DNA of 9,347 nucleotides from Lachnospiraceae bacterium (GTDB taxonomy: Bacteria > Bacillota > Clostridia > Lachnospirales > Lachnospiraceae): assembly GCA_009774175.1 (NCBI GenBank), contig VSNG01000042.1, forward strand, positions 4,641-13,987. Direction: 5' to 3'. How positions within the stretch are numbered: position 1 is the first letter of the stretch; each line of letters begins with the position of its first letter. Below are positions 1 to 6,543 of the stretch, one piece after another. Made by a program: the position numbers and the translations under genes. Below the pieces are notes generated by a model, which was not told the origin of the DNA, ran no database searches, and was given only the letters and a program-made list of their open reading frames with translations.

Positions 1-1706
1 CGAAGCACCTGGCCGATTTGCAAATTGTCGCCTGTAAGACCGTTCAACCGTTTGATATCATCCACCGTGGTGCCGAACCTGTTTGCCAGAAGCCAGAACG
101 TATCGCCGGCCCGTACCGTATAGGCAAAGGAGCCGCCGGTGTCGGGCGTGGGATTCGGGTTGGGAGTTGGAGTGGGATTCGGATTCGGGTTGGGATTCGG
201 CACAGGTACATTCTGCACGATTCCCTGATAGGTTCTGTACAGCGCGTTCCAGGTGGCAGGCCCCACAATGCCGTCCGCCGAAAGACCCATCCTTCTCTGA
301 AAGGCGATCACCGCCTGTTTCGTCCCCGCACCGAATATGCCGTCCTGCGTCACGGCCGGAATATCGGGATAGTATTCGGAAATGATATCCAGCAGATATT
401 GCAGGGTAATCACATCCTGCCCTCTCGAACCTTCCCGCAGCACGATGGCAGGAGGCACCGTGCCGATTCCCAAATTGGTGCCCTCACTGTCTAATTCCGC
501 CAATCTGGTCACTGCCGTATATAAGCTGGAAATCTTATACCAGGTAGATTTTCCTACGATTCCGTCGGAAACAAGCCCGAAAATACTCTGAAACCTCGTT
601 ACCGCCGCTCTCGTGCTGTCCCCAAAGGTTCCCTCCGCGTCGGTGATGGCCGGTATGGCAGGATAGTTTTGCCTGATCCGATTCAAATATCTTTGTATAG
701 TCTGCACGTCCAATCCCGTGCTTCCAAGCCTGAGCGGCGTCCCCGGATAGGAAGCCAGCATATTCGTTATAATGTTTGTCTGCGCGATCTCCACATCATC
801 CGGGTAATAATACCGCAGTATCCTGATGGGCGTATAACCCTGATTGGCAAGCAACACCGTTCCCCACTGGGACATTCCCCGGCAGGCAGCGGTGGTGCCG
901 TTACAGAAGGAAGTAAAATAGGGCGCTTCCTGTCCCTGTCTGCGGACATATTCATTAAAAATCTGATCCACGATCCTGCTGATGGATTCGTAAATGGGCC
1001 TGCCGTAAACAAAATACTGATCGTAGGCGGTACTGTTTGTAATGTCAAAGGGATATCCCTGCGCCCGATACCATTCCGTATATACCCGGTTTAGCGCAAA
1101 TGTAATAATCGCATAAATATTCGCCCGAAGCGCCGACTCCGGCCATGTGGGATAGATTTCGCTGCTGGCGACGTTTTTCACATAATCGGGAAAAGATACC
1201 TGTACATTGGAAGCCGCCGCATCCGGCGTTCCCAGATGCACCGTGATCGGATTCGGAATGGCAACCTGCCGCAGCACCTGCCCCGACTCTCCCCCGTCAA
1301 CGGGGCCCTCCGGCTCCCGCTCCCCTTCCATGGAAACGGCGGGCGCACCCACCACGATTTGAGTCTGCATCCGATCCGGCCGCTGTCCCTGCATGGGAAC
1401 AAGCACAAGCGGAAGAACTGCCGACTCGCCGTCAAAAATCGGAATATCAGATACATATACCGAATCAAAACCTTCCGCCTGTGCAAGCACATTATAAGTT
1501 ACATAGGGCGTCCCCGTAAAATTCTCGTCCTGCGAGTAGCGTTTGTCCATGGTTTCCAGAGACACCCTTCTCGTCTCCCCGTTTTTGTCTGTAGTCAGCT
1601 CATAAATCCTGTTCTGCTCGTCGTCCAGAACGCTGACCAGTACGCCGCCAAGGGGCAGCGCCTCGTGAGCCGTTCTCGCCTGCATGGTCAGATATCCAAT
1701 CGCCAT
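1..1706 (-). CDS. SpoIID-like / double peptidoglycan-binding / LysM protein (3' end cut by window edge)
   Basis: About 568 residues are visible; the frame is open through position 1, so only the last codons are missing. Residues about 4-105 look like a carboxypeptidase-regulatory-type beta-sandwich (ELTTDKNGETR, then a VLPLVLVP strand). An acidic, proline-containing linker follows. Residues about 154-311 resemble SpoIID/LytB: ASSEIYPTWPESAL with candidate catalytic Glu183, Cys268 and Cys275, GMSQWG at 277-282 and YYYP at 299-302. Two peptidoglycan_binding_1 repeats (about 328-393 and 424-489) each have the DGIVG..TW signature. A Pro/Asn/Thr linker (501-525) leads to a LysM (from about 528: TVRAGDTFWLLANRFGT). 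I chose ATG 1706 because AAGGAG lies 9 nt upstream. SpoIID enzymes are peptidoglycan lytic transglycosylases; a wall- or spore-related role is inferred. No signal peptide or membrane segment is visible, and the segment before GMSQWG is short for the family, so activity is uncertain. Confidence 0.85.
   Translation of the reverse strand, partial: MAIGYLTMQARTAHEALPLGGVLVSVLDDEQNRIYELTTDKNGETRRVSLETMDKRYSQDENFTGTPYVTYNVLAQAEGFDSVYVSDIPIFDGESAVLPLVLVPMQGQRPDRMQTQIVVGAPAVSMEGEREPEGPVDGGESGQVLRQVAIPNPITVHLGTPDAAASNVQVSFPDYVKNVASSEIYPTWPESALRANIYAIITFALNRVYTEWYRAQGYPFDITNSTAYDQYFVYGRPIYESISRIVDQIFNEYVRRQGQEAPYFTSFCNGTTAACRGMSQWGTVLLANQGYTPIRILRYYYPDDVEIAQTNIITNMLASYPGTPLRLGSTGLDVQTIQRYLNRIRQNYPAIPAITDAEGTFGDSTRAAVTRFQSIFGLVSDGIVGKSTWYKISSLYTAVTRLAELDSEGTNLGIGTVPPAIVLREGSRGQDVITLQYLLDIISEYYPDIPAVTQDGIFGAGTKQAVIAFQRRMGLSADGIVGPATWNALYRTYQGIVQNVPVPNPNPNPNPTPTPNPNPTPDTGGSFAYTVRAGDTFWLLANRFGTTVDDIKRLNGLTGDNLQIGQVL
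151..195. repeat. Short direct repeat encoding the Asn-Pro/Thr-Pro linker
   Basis: The 15-mer GGATTCGGGTTGGGA occurs at 151-165 and again exactly at 181-195, 30 bp apart, within a longer run of GGATTCGG-like units. On the minus strand it encodes the alternating NP/TP linker between the second peptidoglycan-binding repeat and the LysM. The offset is a multiple of three, so expansion or contraction would keep the frame. It looks like a flexible wall-spanning linker that evolves by repeat slippage. Confidence 0.75.
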
Positions 1707-1715
1707 AATCCCGTT

Positions 1716-1721
1716 CTCCTT
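1716..1721 (-). promoter_or_regulatory. Ribosome binding site that sets the start of the SpoIID-like gene
   Basis: The minus strand reads AAGGAG, then 9 nt, then ATG at 1706. Two in-frame ATGs further upstream (1730 and 1724) precede this Shine-Dalgarno and have no purine-rich site of their own, so they are unlikely starts. The open frame runs back to a stop at 1919-1917. I see no convincing promoter between the tandem repeat and this start. Confidence 0.65.
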
Positions 1722-1804
1722 CATAGCCATATTGATAGAAAATCCATATGCTATAGGGTATGCGGCATTCGTCCTGCCGTGCCGCCTGACGGTTTTCGGG
1801 TCTG

Positions 1805-1868
1805 CCGGCTTTTGTCTCCGCCAGCTTTTGTCTCCGCTGGCTTTTATCTCCGCCGGCTTCCGCCCCTG
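1805..1868. repeat. 16-bp tandem repeat, three clear units plus a decayed fourth
   Basis: Units start at 1805, 1821, 1837 and 1853. The first two differ at one position (CCGGCTTTTGTCTCCG and CCAGCTTTTGTCTCCG). The third has two further changes (CTGGCTTTTATCTCCG). The fourth keeps CCGGCTT and then diverges. It lies in the 274-bp intergenic gap between the terminator-like hairpin and the start of the SpoIID-like gene, about 100 bp upstream of that start. The 16-bp period is not a multiple of three, which argues against a coding role. Function unknown. Confidence 0.8.
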
Positions 1869-1880
1869 CTTATACGCACA

Positions 1881-1918
1881 AAGCGGGCCGGTTTCCCATA
1901 CAGGAATCCGACCCGCTT
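1881..1918 (-). terminator. Terminator-like hairpin after the mannoside phosphorylase genes
   Basis: A 16-bp stem (1881-1896 with 1903-1918) closes a 6-nt loop. Read as minus-strand RNA it has one U-G wobble and one A-A mismatch; read as plus-strand RNA it has two mismatches. It lies about 60 nt past the last phosphorylase stop, where a terminator would be expected. The U-rich tail is only UUUGUG on the minus strand but ATTTTTACTCTTTT on the plus strand, so the hairpin may act in both directions. A smaller perfect inverted repeat (AACCT/AGGTT, 1966-1978) sits between it and the stop codon. Confidence 0.55.
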
Positions 1919-1980
1919 ATTTTTACTCTTTTGTTCCGATTCCGTATAAACAAAGTCCGTAATCGAACCTGTCAGGTTTG

Positions 1981-3003
1981 TTATCGGATACCGATCTCCG
2001 TATCAGACTCGGTGGTATGACTGTTCTTCTTAATATAATCCACTATCTCATCCAACTTCGTAAACGCCAGTCCTACATAGCTGTCCGCACAGCCGTAGTA
2101 AAGGGCGATTTTACCGCTCTCGGAGTCATGAATGGTCGCGCAGGGGAAGCAGACGTTCGGCACAAAGCCTCTCTCCTCATACCATTCCTCCGGGGTCAGC
2201 AGGAAATTCTCACAGCGGTAGAGCACCTTGGAAGGATTGTCGATATCGAGAATCGCGCCGCCGATGGAATACACCAGACCGTTACAGGTGCCTGTCACGC
2301 CGTGGTAGAACAAAAGCCACCCTTCGCTTGTCTCAATGGGCGCCGCGCCGCCGCCGATCTTAACGGACTCCCACCACTCGGTGCTTCTGCCCATCACATG
2401 TCTGTGCTTACCCCAATATACCATATCCGGGCTCTCGCTCAAAAAGATATCGCCGAAAGGCGTATGACCGGAATCGGAGGGACGGCTTAAAAGCACGAAA
2501 TTGCCGTTAATCTTTCTGGGGAACAGCACCGCATTCCTGTTAAAGGGAATAAAGGGATTCTCAATTCTTGTAAAGGTCTTAAAATCCGTGGTCTTCGCCA
2601 TACCGATGGAAGCGCCGTAGAAATCCTGACACCAGATAATATAATAGGTTTCCTCTACCTTCACCAGACGGGGATCATAGGCGTATACCGGCATAAAATC
2701 GTTGCCCTGCTCATCCTTAAAGGGAATCTTCTCCTTCTCAAATTCCCAGTGGATGGCATCCTTGCTGTGTCCGAGATAAATATAGGGAATGCCGTTTACC
2801 TGCTCGCCGCGGAACACGCCGATGAACTCGTCGCCGTAGGGCATAACGGCGCTGTTAAAAATCCTGGCAACACCTTCCACCGGATTTCTGCCGATAATGG
2901 GATTCTCGCTGTATCTCCAGATCGGAGCCCCCTTAAGTCCCTCCGGCTTCTCCTGCCAGGGCACATTTTTTACCACAGGACTGATCATTTTTACTTCGCT
3001 CAT
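1981..3003 (-). CDS. Beta-1,4-mannooligosaccharide phosphorylase (GH130, subfamily 2-like)
   Basis: This 340-residue cytoplasmic enzyme should phosphorolyse the non-reducing mannose of beta-1,4-mannooligosaccharides, giving alpha-mannose 1-phosphate and a shortened chain (EC 2.4.1.319 type, as R. albus RaMP2). The GH130 five-bladed propeller signatures are present: FRGE near 65, VYAYDPRL with the expected catalytic Asp110, FPRKINGNFVLLSRPSD, then GGGAAPIET at 217-225 and FYHGV. No signal peptide is seen. It follows the GH130_1 gene by 14 nt, so the two are co-transcribed. I prefer ATG 3003 over the in-frame GTG at 3021 because the codons between them contain the Shine-Dalgarno. Subfamily assignment rests on overall resemblance and length, so chain-length preference is inferred. 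Mannosyl-N-acetylglucosamine phosphorylase activity, known from other GH130 members, is less likely in this context. Confidence 0.88.
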   Translation of the reverse strand: MSEVKMISPVVKNVPWQEKPEGLKGAPIWRYSENPIIGRNPVEGVARIFNSAVMPYGDEFIGVFRGEQVNGIPYIYLGHSKDAIHWEFEKEKIPFKDEQGNDFMPVYAYDPRLVKVEETYYIIWCQDFYGASIGMAKTTDFKTFTRIENPFIPFNRNAVLFPRKINGNFVLLSRPSDSGHTPFGDIFLSESPDMVYWGKHRHVMGRSTEWWESVKIGGGAAPIETSEGWLLFYHGVTGTCNGLVYSIGGAILDIDNPSKVLYRCENFLLTPEEWYEERGFVPNVCFPCATIHDSESGKIALYYGCADSYVGLAFTKLDEIVDYIKKNSHTTESDTEIGIR

Positions 3004-3011
3004 TTTCTTTT

Positions 3012-3018
3012 CCTCCTT
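3012..3018 (-). promoter_or_regulatory. Ribosome binding site that sets the GH130_2 start
   Basis: AAGGAGG lies 8 nt before ATG 3003 and shares its first base with the TGA stop (3020-3018) of the upstream phosphorylase. The longest open frame begins with GTG at 3021, which would translate this ribosome binding site into a spurious MKEEKK extension. The overlap of stop and binding site suggests translational coupling of the two phosphorylases. Confidence 0.85.
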
Positions 3019-4190
3019 CACTGTTCGGATAAAAAAACTAAATTTTTCTTAATAAAATCGCATCTTTGTGCCACGCACTCCACGGAACGGTAAGGGTCTC
3101 CCGGAGTATTAAACACATAGTCCGTCAGCTTGTCAATGGTGGTTGTGGCCACATGCATTCTCGTATCGCTGGCCGCATAGTAGATATACACGTCTCCGTT
3201 ATCCCTTGCAATGGCGCCGTTTGTAAATACCACGTTGGACACGTCGCCCACACGCTCCCAGTCTCTGGGGCCGATCAGCATCCCGGAAGGCTCCGCAATC
3301 ACTTTGGAAGGGTCTTTTAAATCCGTTGCAAACGCGTAAATCACATAACGCAGACCCGCCGCGGTGTTACGCACGCCGTGGGCAATATGAATCCAGCCGT
3401 CCTTCGTCTTAATGGGCGGCGCGCCCGCGCCGTTTTTCGCCTCGGTAATGGTGTGATATCTGCGGATGGATGTCATCTTCTCCTCGTCCACCACCGCATG
3501 GGTAATGTCGTCGCACAGCCCGAAACCGATGCCGCCGCCCGAACCGGTCTCAATAAAGTCGTCCATGGGTCTTGTGTAGAAGGCATACTTTCCGTCCACA
3601 AATTCGGGATGCAGCACTACATTTCGCTGCTGGGGAGAACGCTTCGTCACCAGATTGGGCAGTCTCTCCCAGTTTTTCAGATCCCTGGTCCTTACAATGC
3701 CCGCCGCAGCCACCGCCGCAGACAGGTCGTTTACCGTGGTATCCTTGCTCTCGGAGCAAAACACGCCGTAAATATAACCGTCCTCATGCTTCGTGAGTCT
3801 CATGTCATAAACATTCGTCTCCTCCGGGCAGGTATCCGGCAGCAGGATGGGATAATCCCAGAATGTAAAACCGTCGATTCCGTTGTCACTCTCGGCCACG
3901 CCAAAGAAGGACTTTCTGTCGTTTCCCTCAATTCTGGCCACCAGATAATATTTTCCGTCAAGCTCGATGGCCCCGGAATTCATCACCGCATTGACGCCAA
4001 GCCGCTCCATAAAATACGGATTCGTCTCCGGGTTTAAGTCGTATCTCCAGTGCAGCGGAATATGCTCCCGTGTGAGCACAGGATACTGGTATCTGTCGTA
4101 AATGCCGTTGTAGCTGTCGGATTTCACATTTTTTCTCGCGATCAGTTTATTGTACTTTTCCAGTTCCACATAATATTGTTGATGCAGCAT
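3018..4190 (-). CDS. 4-O-beta-D-mannosyl-D-glucose phosphorylase (GH130, subfamily 1-like)
   Basis: This 390-residue cytoplasmic enzyme should convert mannosyl-beta-1,4-glucose plus phosphate to alpha-mannose 1-phosphate and glucose (EC 2.4.1.281). Length matches the family (about 390). It shows the longer N-terminal region typical of this subfamily, then NPYFMERLGVNAVMNSGA, the ARIEGNDRKSFFGVAES strand, ETNVYDMRLTKHEDG with Asp129 at the place of the catalytic Asp of Bacteroides fragilis MGP, RNVVLHPEF, KNGAGAPPIKT at 252-262 and AHGV. A strong GGAGGAGG lies 6 nt before ATG 4190. The cellobiose 2-epimerase that makes its substrate is immediately upstream, with an 89-nt gap. No damage is seen. 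The context with an epimerase strongly favours mannosylglucose as substrate. Confidence 0.92.
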   Translation of the reverse strand: MLHQQYYVELEKYNKLIARKNVKSDSYNGIYDRYQYPVLTREHIPLHWRYDLNPETNPYFMERLGVNAVMNSGAIELDGKYYLVARIEGNDRKSFFGVAESDNGIDGFTFWDYPILLPDTCPEETNVYDMRLTKHEDGYIYGVFCSESKDTTVNDLSAAVAAAGIVRTRDLKNWERLPNLVTKRSPQQRNVVLHPEFVDGKYAFYTRPMDDFIETGSGGGIGFGLCDDITHAVVDEEKMTSIRRYHTITEAKNGAGAPPIKTKDGWIHIAHGVRNTAAGLRYVIYAFATDLKDPSKVIAEPSGMLIGPRDWERVGDVSNVVFTNGAIARDNGDVYIYYAASDTRMHVATTTIDKLTDYVFNTPGDPYRSVECVAQRCDFIKKNLVFLSEQ

Positions 4191-4230
4191 TGTAAACCTC
4201 CTCCTTTTTTGCAGCTCTTTCCCTGTAATA

Positions 4231-4250
4231 TCGTCTGAACGCAGACACGA
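4231..4250 (-). other. Small intercistronic hairpin between epimerase and GH130_1
   Basis: TCGTCTG (4231-4237) pairs with CAGACACGA (4242-4250) around a 4-nt loop, with a 2-nt bulge. It lies in the 89-nt gap, about 40 nt before the next start codon. There is no U-run next to it on the minus strand, so it is not a terminator; a role in mRNA processing or stability is possible. It is short enough to be chance. Confidence 0.3.
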
Positions 4251-4279
4251 CTATCCGTGCGCAAAGAAAACAGACTAAT

Positions 4280-5449
4280 TCAGTCAATACCTCTTTTTAT
4301 CACTTCCAGACACATTCTCCCGTTATGATAGGGACATTTCCACGGCTCCACAATGGGTTTGCCGCTGACAGACTTTCCCTCCTTATCCACATCCCAGAAC
4401 CATTCGGAGCCGGGCCGTTTATCGATCAGGTGCTCCCTGATAAAGCGCCATACCGACCGGGCGGCTTCCAGATATTCCGTGTGAGTGGGATCCAGCTGAT
4501 ATCCGTTTAAAAATCCTATCAGCGTCTCCGCCTGCACCCACCAGATGCGGTTTTCATCTACCACGCCTTTCTCGCACTCATTGGCAAGAGACTGTCCGTC
4601 GAAGGCTGTCCGATACACCTGACCGGTCAGGTCAAGTATGATCGGCAGCATCTTCTCCGTATATGTATCATCCCCTAATACATCCGTTCCTCTCCTAATC
4701 AGCCATGCAGTTTCGATATCGTGTCCGTAAGAATGCAAATCCAGAATGGAATGCATCTCCCTGTCAAAAAATACCTCCTGCCTGTGCAGCGTCGGATTAT
4801 AAATCTTTTCCGCGATGGTATCCAGAATCCACATAAGCCGCTTTTTCACCGCCTCGTCGCCGCTGACCCGGTAAAGCTCCGTATAAGCCTCGAACACATG
4901 GAGAAGGGTATTCATGGTCTTATCCGCAATCACGCCGTTTTCGGAGAGCTTGTCATTTTCGATCTCATGAAATTCCCGGTCGAAAGCCTCCTTATAGCCT
5001 ATCTCGTCCATACACCGCTCCTCGATGATGTGAAACAGCTCCATGGCCGTTGTCAGCGCGCTCTCATCCTTAGACGCATCATAATAGGAAGAGAGGGCGT
5101 AAATCGAAAACGCCTGATTGTAAGTATGCTTCGTTGTATCCTCCGGCGTACCGTCATAATTCACCGACCAGTAAACGCCTCCCTTTTCCTGATCCACACA
5201 AAACTTCTGCATGAATTCGTAACCGTGCCGCGCTTCCAAAAGAAGCGATTCATCCTTAAGCGCCATGTAAGCGTTTGCAAAAAACCATGTAATACGGCTG
5301 TTTAAGATACAGCCCTTCACTGCCTTTTCATCCTTTTTCAGATCGTAATCCATGTAGCCGGTATAGCCGCCGTTTTCATCATCCCGAAGCCCCTTCCAAA
5401 ACGGAATGATGCAGTCTGTCAGGTGCTTTCTGATCTCTTCCACCATCAT
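4280..5449 (-). CDS. Cellobiose 2-epimerase (AGE superfamily)
   Basis: This 389-residue cytoplasmic enzyme interconverts reducing-end glucose and mannose in beta-1,4-disaccharides (EC 5.1.3.11). In mannan catabolism it turns mannobiose into mannosylglucose. It closely resembles R. albus CE as I recall it: same length, same MM start, and matching active-site residues Arg52, His184, His243, Glu246, Trp249, Trp304 and Glu308, with the second catalytic histidine at 375 in WKCPYHNGRMC. The alpha/alpha-barrel motifs KHTYNQAFSIYALSSYY, ADKTMN and HSYGHDIETAW are intact. Automated pipelines often call such proteins N-acylglucosamine 2-epimerase; the disaccharide-specific residues and two GH130 neighbours argue against that. 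It is the first gene after its own promoter. AGGAGGGGGAG lies just upstream of ATG 5449, favouring the first of the two tandem ATGs. Confidence 0.93.
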   Translation of the reverse strand: MMVEEIRKHLTDCIIPFWKGLRDDENGGYTGYMDYDLKKDEKAVKGCILNSRITWFFANAYMALKDESLLLEARHGYEFMQKFCVDQEKGGVYWSVNYDGTPEDTTKHTYNQAFSIYALSSYYDASKDESALTTAMELFHIIEERCMDEIGYKEAFDREFHEIENDKLSENGVIADKTMNTLLHVFEAYTELYRVSGDEAVKKRLMWILDTIAEKIYNPTLHRQEVFFDREMHSILDLHSYGHDIETAWLIRRGTDVLGDDTYTEKMLPIILDLTGQVYRTAFDGQSLANECEKGVVDENRIWWVQAETLIGFLNGYQLDPTHTEYLEAARSVWRFIREHLIDKRPGSEWFWDVDKEGKSVSGKPIVEPWKCPYHNGRMCLEVIKRGID

Positions 5450-5505
5450 GGCCTGTCTCCCCCTCCTCTGTCTTTCTCCCTGTCCTTATTTTTCCTGTAT
5501 AAGCA

Positions 5506-5552
5506 ATTCCGCTCGCCTCCAGCTTAATATTTAGCTTAAAAGCGAGCGAAAT
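5506..5552 (-). promoter_or_regulatory. Leader stem-loop and palindrome upstream of the epimerase gene
   Basis: In minus-strand RNA an 11-bp stem (5552-5542 with 5516-5506, one U-G wobble, 7-bp GC-rich core CGCTCGC) closes a 25-nt loop. It starts about 12 nt after the predicted transcription start. No U-run follows, so it is not an intrinsic terminator. The loop DNA contains a 16-bp near-palindrome at 5521-5536 (AGCTTAATATTTAGCT, 14 of 16 symmetric). The heptamer AGCTTAA occurs at 5521, 5533 and 5553. This could be a repressor operator just downstream of the promoter or an mRNA-stabilising 5' hairpin; the sequence alone does not decide. Confidence 0.55.
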
Positions 5553-5570
5553 AGCTTAACTGTTGATTAA

Positions 5571-5598
5571 ATTATAAAGTAAATCTCATCAATGTCAA
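5571..5598 (-). promoter_or_regulatory. Consensus sigma-A promoter for epimerase and phosphorylases
   Basis: The minus strand has a perfect -35 TTGACA (5598-5593), a 16-bp spacer and a perfect -10 TATAAT (5576-5571). It sits in the 245-bp gap between the second permease and the epimerase, pointing at the epimerase, with a predicted start near 5564 and a leader of about 115 nt. Such a strong core promoter usually needs a repressor when the genes are substrate-induced, which fits the palindrome directly downstream. I find no strong terminator after the permease, so read-through from the transport genes may also occur. Confidence 0.8.
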
Positions 5599-5694
5599 TC
5601 CGATTCCCCTTTTTTTCGTAAAAACAGCATCATTACTCAAAAGGCTGATTTATTTTTGTACAACTTCACCATACCTGCGCATAGAACACCGCAT

Positions 5695-6543
5695 CTATCC
5701 TTTCACCGACCCGGCGGTCATGCCGCTGTAAATCTGCTTCTGGAAAAGGATGAATACAATTAACGCCGGCAGAAGCGAAATAATAACGCCCGCGCAGATC
5801 AGATTATACTTGCTCCCCAAAGGGCCCACGAAGGTATAAAGACTGGTCGCCACCGTCGGCAGCGTCTTCTTGTTCTGTAAATACAGATTTGCGCAGTAAT
5901 ACTCATTATAGGTGCCAACGCCCTTTAAGATGCAGGCCGTCACGATAGCCGGTTTTAACAGGGGCAGCAGAATCTTATAATAGATCGTGAAATAGGACGC
6001 CCCGTCGATGATGGCCGACTCATCCAGAGACACGCTGATATTTTCAAAGAACTGAATATAAATATAGATCGCGATAACGTCCGTACCGCACATCATAATG
6101 ATATAGCCCGGCAGGGAGTTGATAAAATTCAGGGCATCCATGATCCCGTACACCGCGACCTGCATGGCAACACCGGGAAGCAGCGTGGCAAAAAGAAACA
6201 GGTTTCTGATCAGGCCGTTGCCCGGGAACTGAAAGCGGTTGAGCACATAGGCAAGTGACGTACCCACAAGCACGGAAACCACAAGCACGCTGATCAGAAT
6301 GATGGTGGAATTGATAAACGCCCGCCCCATGTTCGCCCGGTCAAAGGCCTGTAAAAAGTTATCCGGATTCGCCCAGCTTACAGGCAGCGTCATAACATTT
6401 GTATTCTGATATTCCTCTTCTGTCTTAAAGGCCGTGATCACACAGGAAACCACAGGCAGTACCGCCACGAAGGAAAAGAACACCAGCGATAAATATTTCA
6501 AAAAGATTACCAGGTAATGTCCGATTTTCTGTAATGCCGTCAT
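5695..6543 (-). CDS. Sugar ABC transporter permease, MalG-like (CUT1)
   Basis: This 282-residue inner-membrane protein is the second permease of the presumed mannooligosaccharide importer. About six hydrophobic segments are visible: near 15-37, 80-103, 112-135, 146-166, 195-210 and 247-268. The EAA loop that docks the ATPase reads DESAIIDGASYFTIYYKILL (174-193), followed by PLLKP. The C-terminus QKQIYSGMTAGSVKG is typical of MalG-type subunits. The start ATG directly follows the TAA of the upstream permease with no spacing, and GGGGAG in that gene's end serves as ribosome binding site, so the two subunits are probably translationally coupled. No ATPase gene follows; in Firmicutes a shared MsmK/UgpC-type ATPase encoded elsewhere often energises such importers. 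Substrate is inferred from neighbours. Confidence 0.9.
   Translation of the reverse strand: MTALQKIGHYLVIFLKYLSLVFFSFVAVLPVVSCVITAFKTEEEYQNTNVMTLPVSWANPDNFLQAFDRANMGRAFINSTIILISVLVVSVLVGTSLAYVLNRFQFPGNGLIRNLFLFATLLPGVAMQVAVYGIMDALNFINSLPGYIIMMCGTDVIAIYIYIQFFENISVSLDESAIIDGASYFTIYYKILLPLLKPAIVTACILKGVGTYNEYYCANLYLQNKKTLPTVATSLYTFVGPLGSKYNLICAGVIISLLPALIVFILFQKQIYSGMTAGSVKG

Noticed and set aside
1741..1800. Promoter for the SpoIID-like gene (CCTATAGCAT on the minus strand)
   Set aside because: No acceptable -35 at the right distance and only a partial -10 match; a sporulation sigma factor could be used, but I cannot support one.
1236..1949. Long plus-strand open frame of 237 codons, opposite the SpoIID-like gene and the intergenic gap
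   Set aside because: Its translation is arginine/proline-rich with no recognisable domain, and the opposite strand has clear SpoIID-like protein signatures.
3378..4037. Plus-strand open frame of 219 codons
   Set aside because: It lies fully antisense to the GH130_1 gene, whose motifs are intact; no ribosome binding site or domain was seen.
4280..5449. Annotation as N-acylglucosamine 2-epimerase
   Set aside because: The same superfamily is the usual automated call, but active-site positions and length match cellobiose 2-epimerase and the neighbours are two mannoside phosphorylases.
5600..5694. Possible terminator after the second permease (CAGC/GCTG followed by TTTTT on the minus strand, and ATAGA/TCTAT near the stop)
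   Set aside because: Stems are only 4-5 bp with large loops; too weak to call, so read-through into the epimerase genes remains possible.
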